From Rhea pennata (Eukaryota > Chordata > Aves > Rheiformes > Rheidae), in NCBI RefSeq assembly GCF_028389875.1, contig NC_084675.1, positions 24,452,412 to 24,516,411 of the forward strand: a DNA stretch of 64,000 nt, in the 5' to 3' direction. Below the pieces are notes generated by a model. It was not told the DNA's origin and ran no database searches. It saw only the letters and a list, made by a program, of their open reading frames with translations. The stretch's first letter is position 1. Each line of letters opens with the position of its first letter. This document shows, piece after piece, positions 24,225 to 35,521 of this stretch. The position numbers and the translations under genes were made by a program.

Positions 24225-27200
24225 GTGAGCGCCGCTCGACCCCGCGCGCGGCGCGGCGCGGCGCGGCGCTGAGGCCTCGCGCTGTCTCTGCCCGCAGGTT
24301 TCTGGCTGAAGCAGAGCGCGTATCGGGAGCAGCCCGCCGTGCGGTTCCGCTACGAGGTGCTCTTCGTGGCCACCACTGGGCCCGAGCCGGGCGGCTTCTT
24401 GGCGTGGAGCACCTTCCCGGCATTCAACCGGCTGCAGGAGGAGCGGCTGCGCGTCCCGCTCCTGACGGTGGGCCTGGCCGGTCGGGCCCGGGGCGGAGCG
24501 GGCCTCAGAGGCGCCGGGAGGGCGGCGGTAGCGCTGCCGCTGGCCCCGCGTGTGCTGTCAGGCTCCTCTGAGCAGGCCTCGGGCCTCAGTGTACGAAGGG
24601 CAGTCGGACAGTCCAGTTTTACACCCTCCTTGCCCCATGATGCCTGGCATGAGCAGATCCATTTATTTTCCCCAATGTGTGTGTTTTAATACCTGTATAG
24701 CGTGTCGTGCTCTGAAGGTTGCAAGTTTGGCTATTAGCCCCTAGTTCTGAAGGAGGATATATGGCTAGATTCTGCCTTACACTCTTCAGCCTCTTTAGCC
24801 TGGAGAAGTGAAGACTGGGGGGGGGGGGGGAATCTTATCAATGTCTATAAGCACCTGAAGGGAGGGTGTCAAGGGGATGGGGACAAACTCTTTTCAGTTG
24901 CCTCATGTGACAGGACAAGAGGCAATGGGCAAAAACAACCACAGGAAGTTCTGCCTGAACATCAGGGGGAATTTCTTTGCTGTGACAGAGCACTGGAACA
25001 GGTTGCCCGGAGAGGTTGCGGAGTCTCTTCTCTGGAGATATTCAAGGTCTGCCTGGATGCAACTCTGTCTAACATGCTCTAGGTGGCCCTGCTTGAGCAG
25101 TTAGGTGGGACTAGATGATCTGCAGAGGTCCCTTCCAACCTCGTCAATTCTATGATCCTTCTGGGGTTCAACATGGGCAGCGTATTTGTCTGTGATACCT
25201 CTGCTATGTGAGCAAAAGGCTGAAGTTCTGGGCATTGTGTTGCTGAGTGCTACAGAAGCACGGCGAGTCTTGGCTCTCAACCAGGAATCTTGCAAAGCAA
25301 CAGCCACACGGATGGTATTAAAGGCAACTTGTAATGGTGCTGTATTGTGCAGGCTGAAGGCAAGGGGCAGAATCATGACCATCAGTCACATGTTGCTAGA
25401 GGATGTAGTAGAAGATCCAGCACTAAAGCATACTTTGTGGCATGCAAAGGAGATCATCAGAATGGCATAGAGCAGAAGAGGCTCTGAAGAATCTGACAAG
25501 CTTTCCCTTTCTCGGGAGCATTTCAAGCATTGTATAACAAACTTAATAATGCAGACCTCTTGCTTGTCTCTAGTGCCCTGGTGTCTTTAAAGTCAAGCAG
25601 CTTTTCATTGTTTTCCTGAGTACGTAGCTTATTTGCTTTAAGGATTTTTAGTATGTTGTGGAAATCTGAGTATTGCATTTTTAAACAGTTTTGCTTTTCT
25701 CTTAAAAGGTAAGAGCGTCCGTTAAAGCTCCTATTGCTTCTTTTAGACTAGAGAAGAAGACAAAAATCAAGATGGTAAAATGGATCAATTATATTTTAAA
25801 TTGGAGCTTCCTCTACAATCTACAGAACATGTAGTCGGTGTTCAGATGATTCTCGTCTTTTCCTACCAGCTTCATGTGAGCATTTTTTGTTTTATTTTTA
25901 GTGACACTTGAGCCCAGTGTAATATTCCAGTAGCAGTTATACAAAGGATAACTCTTACACATTTGAAATTGGTATGCAAAAGATTTAGTTTACTAACAAA
26001 TACTTAATTTTCTTCCATATTGTCCAATAATAGAGTAGTTTAAGTCTTTGATAGTTTGGTTCTGTTTTATGTTTTGATGTGCTTTTTTTTTTTTTTTTTA
26101 AGTTGTGTGCTTTTGGGGGCTGTAGTGCAGCATAGACGTACAGATAGACAGAGATGTACAACAGTGTTTGAATGGGATGACGGCAGCATATCTCCAAGAA
26201 TATTTTAGGAAGCAGAAGGGTGTGCATTTTTTGTGTACTGCTGTATACTTGACATTAACAGCCAGTTTTCTGAAATGGAGGGGCAAATATCACGGCAGTT
26301 TAAGACTGTTTTGTTCATTTAGCAATTCTTGAGCTAATAGTGATGATCTACCAAGTTCTTCTGTTTCTCATAGATGTGAGGGTGAAGAAGGTGTTGTAGG
26401 GAGCCTGGAAGATGCAGTTCTTGTCCAGCAGGGAGGCTGGAGGATGCAATAGCCACAGAAGAATTTTCTTTCTCTCAAGTGGCAATGAGAGTGTTGAAAA
26501 CTTGGTTCCATTAATAGCTAAAGCAGTGGATGAAACACTAGTGTACAGAAACCCCATGGATGCATCTGAAAGGAGCAATATCGACAACAAAGTTTTGCTA
26601 GAAAGTTGAGGGTTAGTTTAGCCAACGTGCTTTAGCTCATTGCAGATGGACAATGTAATGCAGGCATACCTGTGTAAAATACATAGTGGTGTAAAATACA
26701 TTCTTAAACCTCTGAGGCTCTGAGAAAAGACTGGGATAGACCTAATTTTATGCATGGAAGTCTTTGGTCAGTGATTAATATCATATGGAAAGTTCCAATA
26801 CTCACATTGCCTTTGTTTTACAATAAATATTAAAATTTTCTTTTGAGTTGAGGTGTCAGTGAGGGCTGAGGAACTTCCTTGCTTGGCCCTTATTGCAGGG
26901 GAGGAATCCTTAGCTGGCTTTGAGAGTTGGGTTTTTTTGTTTTGTTTTTAAGTGTGTCTTTCCTAAATGTGTTTAATCATTTTGTTGCTTTTCACATGTT
27001 ACGGCATGTCCAATCTCTTTGTCATTAGCCACGTTGTTGAACTTCAATGAATGACCTGTGGGATATTGTTTATAAAGTTGATTAACAACTAACATCACCT
27101 GCTTAAAATATATGTTAACATATATTAAATTAACATATATTTGATGCTCCCTTATCTAGAATAATGTGATGATCTGAAACTTGGGAATGTGTAAAATCAA

Positions 27201-29111
27201 ATCTGTGCAGAAAATCTATAGATACAAAGGGATAGAAAAGTTTGTTTTCCTAAATTCTCTTCTCTCGTGTTCACTATTTCAGAGAATGTCAACATTTGTG
27301 ATGCAGAGCATGGCTTTCCTTCAGTTTTTTTCTCCTCTACCAGGGTCTCACCTCTATGTGAATGGAGACCTGAAATTGAACCAGAGGCAATTACTTAACC
27401 ATTGTGGACTGGATACCAGATACAATGTGAGAAAACTTTTTTCCCCTTCTCTTTCTAATTCCTCCTCTTTATTTTTGTAGCACCATAGATGACACTCTAA
27501 TTACTTATGTCCAGAGCACAGAGTGGACCCTAGAACTTCTGAACTGATGCTTCCTTAGAAGATATTCTTCTGTTGAGATGTTCAGTCTGATGTTTACATG
27601 TATGTCTTTAAAGGCATGATTACTTTGCATAACAAGCTCAGTAGAATTGCTTTCTTGATGAGCAGACAAATAATGCAAGTATCTCCCTGTGGTAACAGGT
27701 GTCTGTGATCAATGGCACAAGTCCTTTTGCAAGTGACTATGATCTAACAAACATCATTGCAGCATATCAAGATAGAAACGGTAAGCTTGAATGTATAACT
27801 GTTAATTGCAGGACAGCAGTAGTCAGCATATTAGCAGCTGTTTTGTGAGGATTTGAGTTCTGTATTAGGAGTGAAAAAACCCTTGACCTGGATATTTTCT
27901 TTATTTATTTTAGTAACAACAGTCTTATCATATCCCAACCCTGTCTGGATGATTGGAAGAGCAGCAGATACACCATTTATCATTAATGCCACTATTCACT
28001 ACCCAGTGGAAGTTATTTTATATCCTTTGTAAACTGTGACATAACTGGATAGCATTATGCAGTCCTTAAAACACAGGCCAAATGAACAAGACTATCCTTT
28101 CTTCTAAACTTATTACTAAACTCTTCCTTTATTAACTAACTACATACTGTAGTTTCAGAGTTGTCTGAATACCTGTTTGTCCCTCCGTTGCACGCACTTC
28201 CATAGCTATCCCTCTGTGTGCACCATCTGGATGGTTCTGCTTGAACAACTGCTTACTGCCTTTCTCTAGCAGGAGCATGTATTGCTTTTCAGCCCTGCTA
28301 AACTGGCCTTTAAGTCAATTAATTAGTAATTCAGAGTAAATATCCTCCGTAAGTCTGGTTTTGGTTGAGCACCTGCACCTGCAGTCCCAATCTGTCAAGG
28401 ATGCCACTGACAAAGCGTGATATTACATTTTCTATCCTAAAACAAGTCATTCAAAATCTGTGTGTGAGGTAAGCTCAACAGCTATTACTCCCTGCATTGG
28501 CCCTGGCAAATCTGTTACACGCGCAGAAAGAGTGGAAATTTTTACTCCAATGTTAATTCTTTGTTCATTACATTCTTTACTCAGTTTCTCAAACAAAAAG
28601 AAGCCTATGTTTAGAAGAAACCATGTAGAGCACATCTCTTACCAGGTTTGCTTACCTGTCTACTTTTTGATGAGCCAGGGACAAAATAGATGCTTTCCAC
28701 AGAACTAATTCAGGTGTTTTGAACAGATGTTTTGCTGCAACTTCTGTTGCATATTGCAATAAAAAGCTTTTTGAAGTTTCCATACCTCAAAGTCCTCAAA
28801 GTGTTTTCAGTTGGCACACAAACTGATGTCTAATCGATTCTGTTTTGCCTCAGTTCTTCTGTTTAGTTGCTGTGTGGTAGTATCGGAAGCTTCTCAATTA
28901 ATGTTCCTTGACTTTCTTTAAATATCAGCCAGGATTTTGGGAAATGATTAAATTTGCCTGGATCCAATATGTCAGCATCCTACTTATCTTTGTCTGGGTG
29001 TTTGGTAGGATTAAAATATTTGTGTTCCAGAATCAGGTGTTGACTACAACTCCAATATCACCAGTTCTGCCAGAGTCTCCAGTATTGACCTACAAACAGC
29101 ACCAGTCCTGA
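24083..29111 (+). CDS. TMEM231: TMEM231, ciliary transition-zone (MKS complex) membrane protein
   Basis: TMEM231 belongs to the MKS/B9 complex that gates membrane protein entry at the ciliary transition zone. The CDS is join(24083-24224, 24298-24467, 25747-25875, 27283-27426, 27699-27780, 27914-28019, 28922-29111), 963 nt, 320 aa. It starts [20 protein letters not shown]. One transmembrane segment lies at about residues 22-44. A large luminal domain follows, with conserved blocks [53 protein letters not shown] and an NGT sequon at residue 200. The second transmembrane segment is at about 269-285 within [20 protein letters not shown]. All joins keep frame. The last intron is not GT-AG (separate entry). 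It shares a promoter with GABARAPL2. The identity is secure. Confidence 0.97.
24298..24467 (+). CDS. TMEM231: TMEM231 coding exon 2
   Basis: After a 73-bp GC-rich intron, acceptor ctgcccgcag. It encodes [20 protein letters not shown] to RLRVPLLT and ends in phase 0 at ACG/gtgggc. Confidence 0.95.
24785..25160 (+). repeat. CR1 LINE 3' fragment, sense
   Basis: A truncated CR1 in TMEM231 intron 2. It shows the usual blocks in order: 'cctggagaag' near 24800, 'atcaatgtctataagcacct', 'acaagaggcaatgggca', 'tggaacaggttgcccggaga', 'gactagatgatctgcagagg', then the terminal ATTCTATGATCC. A G-rich run at 24818-24831 interrupts it. Confidence 0.95.
25161..25746 (+). other. TMEM231: Rest of TMEM231 intron 2
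   Basis: This contains an open frame of 94 codons (25186-25470, ending at TAG) that I do not recognise and that has no splice-site support, so I treat it as chance. The acceptor tgcttcttttag ends the intron. Confidence 0.6.
25747..25875 (+). CDS. TMEM231: TMEM231 coding exon 3
   Basis: 43 codons from [13 protein letters not shown] to [12 protein letters not shown], phase 0 at both ends, donor CAT/gtgagc. The stretch [15 protein letters not shown] is the conserved core. Confidence 0.96.
25876..27282 (+). other. TMEM231: TMEM231 intron 3
   Basis: 1.4 kb with a T17 run ending near 26099 and ordinary AT-rich sequence. Nothing else was recognised. The acceptor follows a pyrimidine tract at 27270-27282. 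Confidence 0.8.
27283..27426 (+). CDS. TMEM231: TMEM231 coding exon 4
   Basis: 48 codons, [14 protein letters not shown] to [10 protein letters not shown], phase 0 at both ends, acceptor cactatttcag, donor AAT/gtgaga. Confidence 0.96.
27699..27780 (+). CDS. TMEM231: TMEM231 coding exon 5
   Basis: Encodes [16 protein letters not shown] to AAYQDRN, with an N-glycosylation sequon NGT. It ends in phase 1 at AACG/gtaagc. Confidence 0.96.
27914..28019 (+). CDS. TMEM231: TMEM231 coding exon 6
   Basis: Encodes (V)[19 protein letters not shown] to HYPVEVI and ends in phase 2 with TT. The 3' limit is set by the U12-type donor that follows. No GT donor near it would keep the frame. Confidence 0.9.
28020..28921 (+). 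other. TMEM231: U12-type intron of TMEM231 with AT-AA ends
   Basis: The intron begins ATATCCTTT (28020-28028), a full match to the U12 AT-AC class donor. TTCCTTGAC at 28904-28912 matches the U12 branch-site consensus TTCCTTRAC, with its A 11 nt before exon 7. To keep the frame and the conserved SYQPGFWE-type block, exon 7 must begin at 28922, so the intron ends in AA, not AC or AG. A five-base ATATC at both borders makes the exact cut formally ambiguous, but only this placement starts with the consensus. Splicing to the AG at 28927-28928 would shift the frame to an early stop. Confidence 0.8.
28904..28912 (+). promoter_or_regulatory. TMEM231: U12 branch-site motif
   Basis: TTCCTTGAC is a consensus match for the minor-spliceosome branch site, at the spacing expected for U12 introns (about 10-16 nt from the acceptor). 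Confidence 0.8.
28922..29111 (+). CDS. TMEM231: TMEM231 coding exon 7 and stop
   Basis: Encodes (L)[15 protein letters not shown], the second transmembrane helix, [11 protein letters not shown] and a variable tail ending YKQHQS before TGA at 29109-29111. Confidence 0.94.
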
Positions 29112-29128
29112 GGAAATGTTTGAAAAAA

Positions 29129-29134
29129 AATAAA
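29129..29134 (+). terminator. TMEM231: Poly(A) signal of TMEM231
   Basis: AATAAA 18 nt after the stop codon implies a very short 3' UTR. Further downstream signals may also be used. Confidence 0.6.
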
Positions 29135-30053
29135 GAAATGCAGTACAAAGATACATATCTGCTTTTATTCTTTATACACTTCGTATAAAGTTTTTATCTT
29201 AAGTAGTATATTCTGCATATTTTTGGTTCTTGCTTTGACAGTAATCCCCTCTCCTTTTTCTTTTCCTTATATCTATTCATCCATAAACTTCTATGGGAAC
29301 ACTGCTTTGGGACTGACGTTTTAAATATTTCGGAGAGTTAAAGAACAGCTGGTTACTTATTCCCACAAATAGGATTGTGTTTCAAAAACTTGTAGAAACA
29401 AATCAGACGTTGCTTTTGAATGATCTTAGTCTAGTTAAACCACAAAGACTGAAAATGTATGCTAACAATAGCAATATAAAGCATTTTTGCTGTCTTGTAA
29501 ATAAATTAGCTGTTGAATTTAACAGACTGAGTTCTGTTGCCTGCTTGTATGTGCATTCATTTGCTCTGTGAAAGGAAAGAAGCCAGTGAGAAGGTGTGTT
29601 GGGGGGGGAATCAAGGATGAGATGGGATTAGAGCTACACTTCTCTAACTGGTGGCTATACATGCTTACCAATTTAGTTATTAAATTATCAAGGTTGATGT
29701 GAGAAACTGGCTTGTGTGTGATAGTATCTGGAAGAGTTAGGTAGTCATTTGTCATTGGTATTGTTATTGTAGCAGTGGACCATAACTGTGGATCCAGAAT
29801 AATAAAACAGAAGCTTAGTGTTTGATTTTTTTTAACAACAACAATAAAACCACCTAACAAAAAAAATACCAGTGAAACTTTAGCATTTTGAAGCAAATGA
29901 AAAGTTACTTTCAGAATTTACATGACTTACAGTTCAGATTGAACAGATCAAAATTAAATCAATTATAATCGCATAGTGTGCCATTGTTCAGAAAGACCAT
30001 ATCCTTCATTCCTGAAGAAAAACTGATTAGTTAACTTTATTTTCTCTTTCTAG

Positions 30054-30103
30054 GCTAAACTTGTATGCCGCACAAACTTAAAAGGAAAAGCAACAAAATT
30101 TAA
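30054..30103 (+). other. Exon-like segment with strong splice sites
   Basis: A branch-like TTAAC, a pyrimidine tract and TAG precede it, and AA/gtaagt follows. It is open only in phase 0 (AKLVCRTNLKGKATKF). It joins in frame to 31440-31473. It could be an alternative 3' exon of TMEM231, part of a non-coding RNA, or chance. Confidence 0.3.
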
Positions 30104-30503
30104 GTAAGTTTTTGGTTTTGTATTTAAGAGTTAATCCTAGCAAAGAGTGTTAGGGAAGGAAAGAAGTCTAAGGCAATTCTAGATGACAATTAACAAAAAA
30201 GATCAGTGTCTCTGGTTTTCTTGAACTCTTAAGACATGGTTCAGCTGTAAAATGTGGAAGAATAATTTGAATGGTAGAACTCTTATCTTCTGGGCATGGC
30301 TCTATGAAATTGAATGTTTTACTACTTTGAAGATGTGCCTGCTCTTTTTTTTTTTTTTTTTCCTTCTCTCCTTAAAACAGCTTTCTTTGAACTTCTGTTT
30401 CAACTTATTTCAAACTTCACAATCTTGCAACTTGTGTTTCTTCCAGCCATTATGTGCTAGATGAACTCTAACCTATTCTTCAATGTAAATGAAATATTAA
30501 TGT

Positions 30504-30655
30504 GAGGTAGAGGGATAGTGTAGTGATTATCACATCTGCTTTACATGCTGAAGGTTGTGAGTTCAAGCCCCGGGGAACCGACACAGGAAATCTTTGGGAG
30601 GCTGGACTAGATGATCTCTATAGGTCCCTTCCAACCTTGCTGATTCTGTGATATG
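30504..30655 (+). repeat. SINE-like element: tRNA head, CR1 tail
   Basis: The first part (about 30508-30572) looks like a tRNA gene: an A box in TAGTGTAGTGATTATC, an anticodon-arm-like TCTGC-TTTACAT-GCTGA (reads as Val-UAC) and a B box GAGTTCAAGCCCC. The end (30590-30653) is a CR1 3' tail: GACTAGATGATCTCTATAGG and TCCCTTCCAACC, then TGATTCTGTGAT. A tRNA promoter joined to a LINE 3' end is the build of a CR1-mobilised SINE; such elements are known in songbirds. The acceptor-stem part is decayed, so it is not a working tRNA. Confidence 0.75.
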
Positions 30656-31439
30656 TTGGCTATTCAACACACTGCTGTGCTTGTGAAATTTATGTACTTG
30701 CATGCGAGTTGTGAAATATTTTAAGGAGCATTCACTGCATATAGTTTCTTGGTATGAAGCCTCCAGTTTGCCTTTTGATTTTTGAATTTTGTCCCTGACA
30801 GCTTAGAGCATCAGACTGCACAGTGTCTAAGCAACTGTCTACTGCTTTTTAGTGTTTCAAGGCACTACTTAGGGTAAATGAAGGAGCCTGTGAGCTTGAT
30901 TCTGCAATATCTTAAGCTGATGTACATTAGGTCTGCTGTAGTCCCTTGCAGTGCTGTTGGTGCTTGTGTGAGTTAACTCAGGGAACGCATGATGATGATG
31001 AACTCTATCAAATATAGTCACTTTGTATTCAGAGAGATAATTTATTTGAAATAACTTGGTAGGTGTCTGCACAAGCCTTAGGCTTGGTATAAGCAAGGGA
31101 TGGCAATCTCAGGGGTTGCCATAGAACCCCATCTTAGGCGTTTGAGCTGTTCTACAAAAATAGGATTTGTAACAGCCCAACAAGTTGAGCAGAAACCTGC
31201 TGGAGTAAGCAACTGGAAGGTGAGAGAGGCTAATGCCAGAAAACAACAGTCATAATAGTGGACCCCATTATCCCTCTCCTGTTTTCATTCCTCTCCTGTT
31301 GTTTCATTCCATACTGAGTTATGATAAAAGAGACTTCTCTGAGATACAGTTCACTGAATGCACATGAGATGAAAAATGGTGGAATAGATCCGGTTTAGGA
31401 AGTGTAGAAAAAAATATCTTAAATTCTGTTTTCTTTCAG

Positions 31440-31473
31440 GAATAAGAAAGCTGGAAAAGATCTTCTACAGTAA
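31440..31473 (+). other. Exon-like segment, second of a pair
   Basis: It follows a strong acceptor (ctgttttctttcag). Joined to 30054-30103 it reads KNKKAGKDLLQ and then TAA. The peptide is short, basic and unrecognised. Confidence 0.25.
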
Positions 31474-32559
31474 TTCAAAAAGAGAACTATGTAAATTAAA
31501 AGGAGCAACCAAAAACAATTAAATGGTTGCAGGTGGCATGGAACTGTTTAAGTAAGACCTAAAGCAATCTCTCTGTTTTCTTCTTTTGAGAAAAGAGCAT
31601 TTCACTACTGGGACTGAAAAGTGAAAGTGGTGTAAAAGCAGTAAAGGAAAATGGGACAATAGGAAGGAAAAAGCTGTTTGGAGTACCTTTGTTGTGGTAA
31701 CTTCCTGGATCACCTTTATACTGAACATCATTCTCAGCAGGTGTGCCTCAAACTGGCATGTTAGTTAAGCAGTATTTAAGTGGGTAAAATTTATAGGCTG
31801 TGAAAATCTTCTCAAGGATTTATGAATGGGTAAAAGATACAAAATAATAGGAAGCATCAGCTTTCACAATAGAAGGAAGCAACTGAGACATCTGGATTGC
31901 ATTTGTAGCTGTACCAATAAAGGTGGGGTGAATAATAAGATGATAATCTTCAGACAAGAATATGTGACTGCACATGCTTGGAGAGCCATTTTCTGTAAGT
32001 GGCTAGGTAATAAAAATGGTAGATGAAGTTTAATGTCTGTAGCAGCAAGTTGAAGTACCAGGAAAATATACTTAGCTGTGAATCTACTATAGCTAGCATT
32101 AATGTACCTTTAAGAAGCAGGAGTTAGTCTTGGAAGGATCTTTATGAGACTCTTAAGTTCCTTTGGCTTGCCAAACAACAGCGAGTGCAAATGCAGTTGC
32201 AATTCAACACTGTGGCTAGTAGAGCTGCTGTGTGCTGGTATCCCAGAGAGTAAGCTAACTGATGTTGAGTGAGGAAGGACAGAGGAATGTCAAAAATAAG
32301 ACTTCTGGAATTGTTTCTATGAGAGAAAAAGTAAGCAGTCGCTAAAAAGTCAAAAAGTACTGTTCCATCCTGTACCTAAGTAAAACTGGAAGCAAAAATG
32401 CTTGGAATGCTAAGAGTCTGCCTCAGAAATTGTTCAAATGTTAATACCAAAAGCTGTGGAGGCTGACTGTTTAAAAAGAAAAAAGCAAAATACCTGACAC
32501 TGCATCCATTTCTTAACTAGTCAGACAACGTGTTTGTGGCCCTATGGCCCCTTTCATAC

Positions 32560-33130
32560 TTGTGACCAGTTGGCGTTAGGCCCCGTGGTCGGCCGGGACG
32601 GTGCAGCCCCCAATCTTTGCAAGACCCGCCGGGGGCTGCGAGCGGGGCGGCCGGGCCGGGGAGCCGAACAGGGAGCGGGGCGGGCGGCTGCGGAGCTCCG
32701 CGGCGAAGCCGGGGATCGACGGGGCGGAACGGACTGCGGGAAACGTGCGGGCTGTGACGGCGCTCCGGCCGCTGAGGCGGGCCAGCTCCGGGGAGGCTCT
32801 CGGGACCGTCCCGGCCTCTCGCCCGGGGCGCCGCCGGGCTCGCAGGGTCTGCGCGGGCTGCCGGCGGGGCGGGCCGGGGCGGACGGCCCCTGCCCGGCGG
32901 CGCCTCTGCCCGGGGATGCTCTGGGGGCGCGGGGCGGATCGGCTCCTTCCCGGGCTCCTCCCGCTGCCTCGGCGCCGCGGCCACGTCTGAAAGCGGCTCA
33001 TTGTCTCCGCGGGAGCTCGGAGCCGCGGTAGCGCCGGGAGCGCGGCGGGAAGGTACGGCCGGGCCGGGCCGGGCCGGGCCGGGTCGGGGGGCGCCTGCTC
33101 CGCGTCTCGGCTGCGGTCCTGAGCGGCAGG
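32560..33130 (+). promoter_or_regulatory. CpG island, candidate promoter and 5' noncoding exon of the CHST gene
   Basis: An isolated CpG-dense island, 8 kb upstream of the CHST coding exon. A donor-like GGAAG/gtacgg at 33052/33053 on + would end a first exon. A (GGGCC)n run follows at about 33059-33088. The CHST coding exon starts with a splice acceptor, so a 5' noncoding exon must exist upstream. This island is the best candidate, but a link is inferred. Open frames on both strands here are by-products of GC richness. Confidence 0.55.
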
Positions 33131-33378
33131 CGGGCAGGTAGCGGCACCCCGCGCGAAGACAGACAGACCTTTATTTCGTTATTTAGGAAAGGCGCTTATT
33201 ATCATTTGCACTGTCCTTCAGGGCATGTTTTTAATCCGTTCGCAGACGGCCGTACTCTTGCCGGTAAATTAGCGGTACCGCCGGCACGGTGGGCCCAGGT
33301 TCCGACTGTCCCCGCTCCTGAGCCGGCCTTCTCTTAGCTGCAGTCAGTTGTTGGTAAAGCTATTGAAAAACTGGCCAT

Positions 33379-33425
33379 TTTTCTTCTTCTTCTTCTTCTC
33401 CTCCCCTCCCCCCCCCCCCCCCCCC
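33379..33425. repeat. TTC and poly-C tract
   Basis: (TTC)n passes into CTCC and then about 19 C. Low complexity. Confidence 0.85.
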
Positions 33426-34491
33426 GAGAATATGGCTGAATTGAGTTAAAGTGGTTTTGTTTGCTGGAATTAGTAAAGTAGGTACTGTAGAGAGAACATT
33501 TCCTGTCATTCCAGGAAATCCCTTCTGGGGTCTAATGATCTCTGCCATACCCATTATTTGTTTCTAGGTGAATGCGAAATATATGATAAAATAATTTATC
33601 ATCAGTTCTTAGGTATAACATTTGCCTCAGTGGGGGCACTGTGCAGCACCCGCCAGCACGTACACACTCAGACTGTTTCAATTCTGACACTATTGTACTA
33701 CTGCAGGCAATTTCTGAAAGAACTGAATAACATTCAGTCACTGTATCTCTGTCATCCCATTTTCACTATCCTTAAAAATAGTCAAAATTCTCTATAGAAA
33801 CTACAACGGAGCATATCTCGTCTGTTGCACACTAGTATTTCTAATAGCTGAAAACATTTTGTGATCCTTTCAGCTGTACTGCACGAAGAAATCAGCATTG
33901 TAGGGCTATGCCTTGACAATGTCTTTTGTTCAAGTTGGATGAATCTAACTACTGTAATTCTGAACTTTTTTGGCTACAAAGATATAAAGAAAAACCTCAA
34001 AGCTCAAAATCTTTTATGTATAACTTTCCTGATCTTATCATGAAATCTATGGTACATTTCATTGTATTATAAAATAATTAAGCTTGATGTGCAGATACTT
34101 CAACTGGAAGTGACTCCTCTGATCTCATTTTCCACTAAATTGTAAAAAGAAGGATTTTTTCCAAAGCTAAATCAACACTATCAGCCGAATTGATAATATA
34201 ATGCAGGAATTCAAGATATCGGATTATAGTACTGTTTACAGCAATTTTATTACTTCCATTACCATTTCCCTGTTAGTTAAAAATAATTAAGTGGGCGGTT
34301 CTTTCCACTATGTAGCAGTAGAACAACTACTAGAAATATCTTTAAATCTCTCTGAGGCATCAATAGTTGCAGCATGTATTTTCTAAACTAACTTTTATTT
34401 CCTGTTGAAAGCCAATCCAACTAATGTTGGCAATATAGTAAGCTTCTGTCCTGTGAAAGCTGTGTCATATCTAGTTGTGGATGAATACTGG

Positions 34492-34519
34492 AAAAAAAAA
34501 AAAAAAAAAAAAAAAAAAA
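34492..34519. repeat. A28 run
   Basis: A homopolymer of 28 A with no retrocopy recognised upstream of it. Confidence 0.9.
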
Positions 34520-35464
34520 CTTTTGTCAGCCAAGTGATTTCTAGTAAGAATTATTGGTAATATTATTGTGCATTTTTATTGCACCTACTGTGTCACTACT
34601 GCATGTTCACATAGAAGCTATTCCAGTGGTGTTTTTATTTTACTTTTATTATATATGTAAAGTTCCATTACTGAGACATCTTAAGTCCGGTCTATCCTGA
34701 GCAAACTTCTCTGTAAGGTACAGCAGATCTTCTGATGATTCATAAAATGCTCTTTTTATCAAAACATGTACAAACATTTTCCTATTAATTCTAGACAATG
34801 CATGATGCCATCAACCTTTTCACAGTAAGTACTGAAGTGCACCTTGGCCAGTTGTAAGTACATAAATAATGCTTATATTAAACTCCAGTGATTGCTCTGA
34901 TAGCATTTAGTGTGTGACAAGCATATGAGAGGAAATCATTTACAGCTATCAAAAGGCTGAGCTTATAATATAGTACTAGGTATTAATTTTTCAGTAGAAT
35001 AGACTCATCCTGAAAAAGTTTCAAATTTTTATTTTTGTATGTTGTGGAATTTGAAGTAATTGCTACATAATCTATAAAGAGATTTGGGATTTTTGGCTTT
35101 AGAAGTGCTGCATAAACATTAAAAAAAAAAAGTTTTAAATGAAAGTATGCTGATTTTTTCTCAGATGCAAAGTGGCTAGGGAAAACTTTGTTAAAGATAG
35201 CTAAGATTCAGTTGCTCAGAAGACCTTCTGCAAGGGGAGCAGGTATTTGTAATTCTTCTCAGTTTTCAGCTCTTTGCTTCATTCCAGCCAGATTTTTCAG
35301 TCTTTGAGCAACAGACCCAAACCTGTTTGTTCTGAAGGAGTCTTTCATCTCTGTCTTTGTCCTGACCTCAAAGAGAGCCCATGTTTCTTTCCAGCTCTAA
35401 TGTGAGGCACTCTCTTTCTGCAGTCCTTTCAGTATCCCAAAACAAATGAGCAGCATACTAGCAG

Positions 35465-35521
35465 GATCTCTGTCTCTCTCTCTGTCTCTCTCTGTCTCTC
35501 TCTCTCTCTTTTTTTTTTTTT
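35465..35521. repeat. TC/TG microsatellite with T run
   Basis: Imperfect (TC)n with TG interruptions, ending in T14. Low complexity. Confidence 0.85.

Larger units (their letters stand above)
23350..24600. promoter_or_regulatory. CpG island, shared bidirectional promoter of GABARAPL2 and TMEM231
   Basis: CpG-dense, GC-rich sequence covers the first exons of both divergent genes, with start codons at 23639 (-) and 24083 (+). Visible elements are GC boxes (for example GGGGCGGGGC near 23821 and 23871), a CRE-like TGACGTC at 23909-23915, an inverted CCAAT box at 23981-23985 and an RFX-type X-box at 23781-23793. No TATA box was noticed, as expected for housekeeping CpG promoters. Confidence 0.9.
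29135..32519. other. Intergenic space between TMEM231 and the next CpG island
   Basis: Mostly AT-rich non-coding sequence. It holds two exon-like pieces (30054-30103 and 31440-31473) and a tRNA/CR1-type SINE (about 30504-30655), listed separately. No full gene was recognised. Confidence 0.7.

Noticed and set aside
25186-25470. 94-codon open frame in TMEM231 intron 2
   Set aside because: It directly follows a CR1, lacks splice support and shows no recognisable family.
30508-30572. Functional tRNA-Val gene
   Set aside because: The acceptor stem does not close, the anticodon stem has a mismatch and the sequence runs into a CR1 tail. It is a SINE head, not a tRNA gene.
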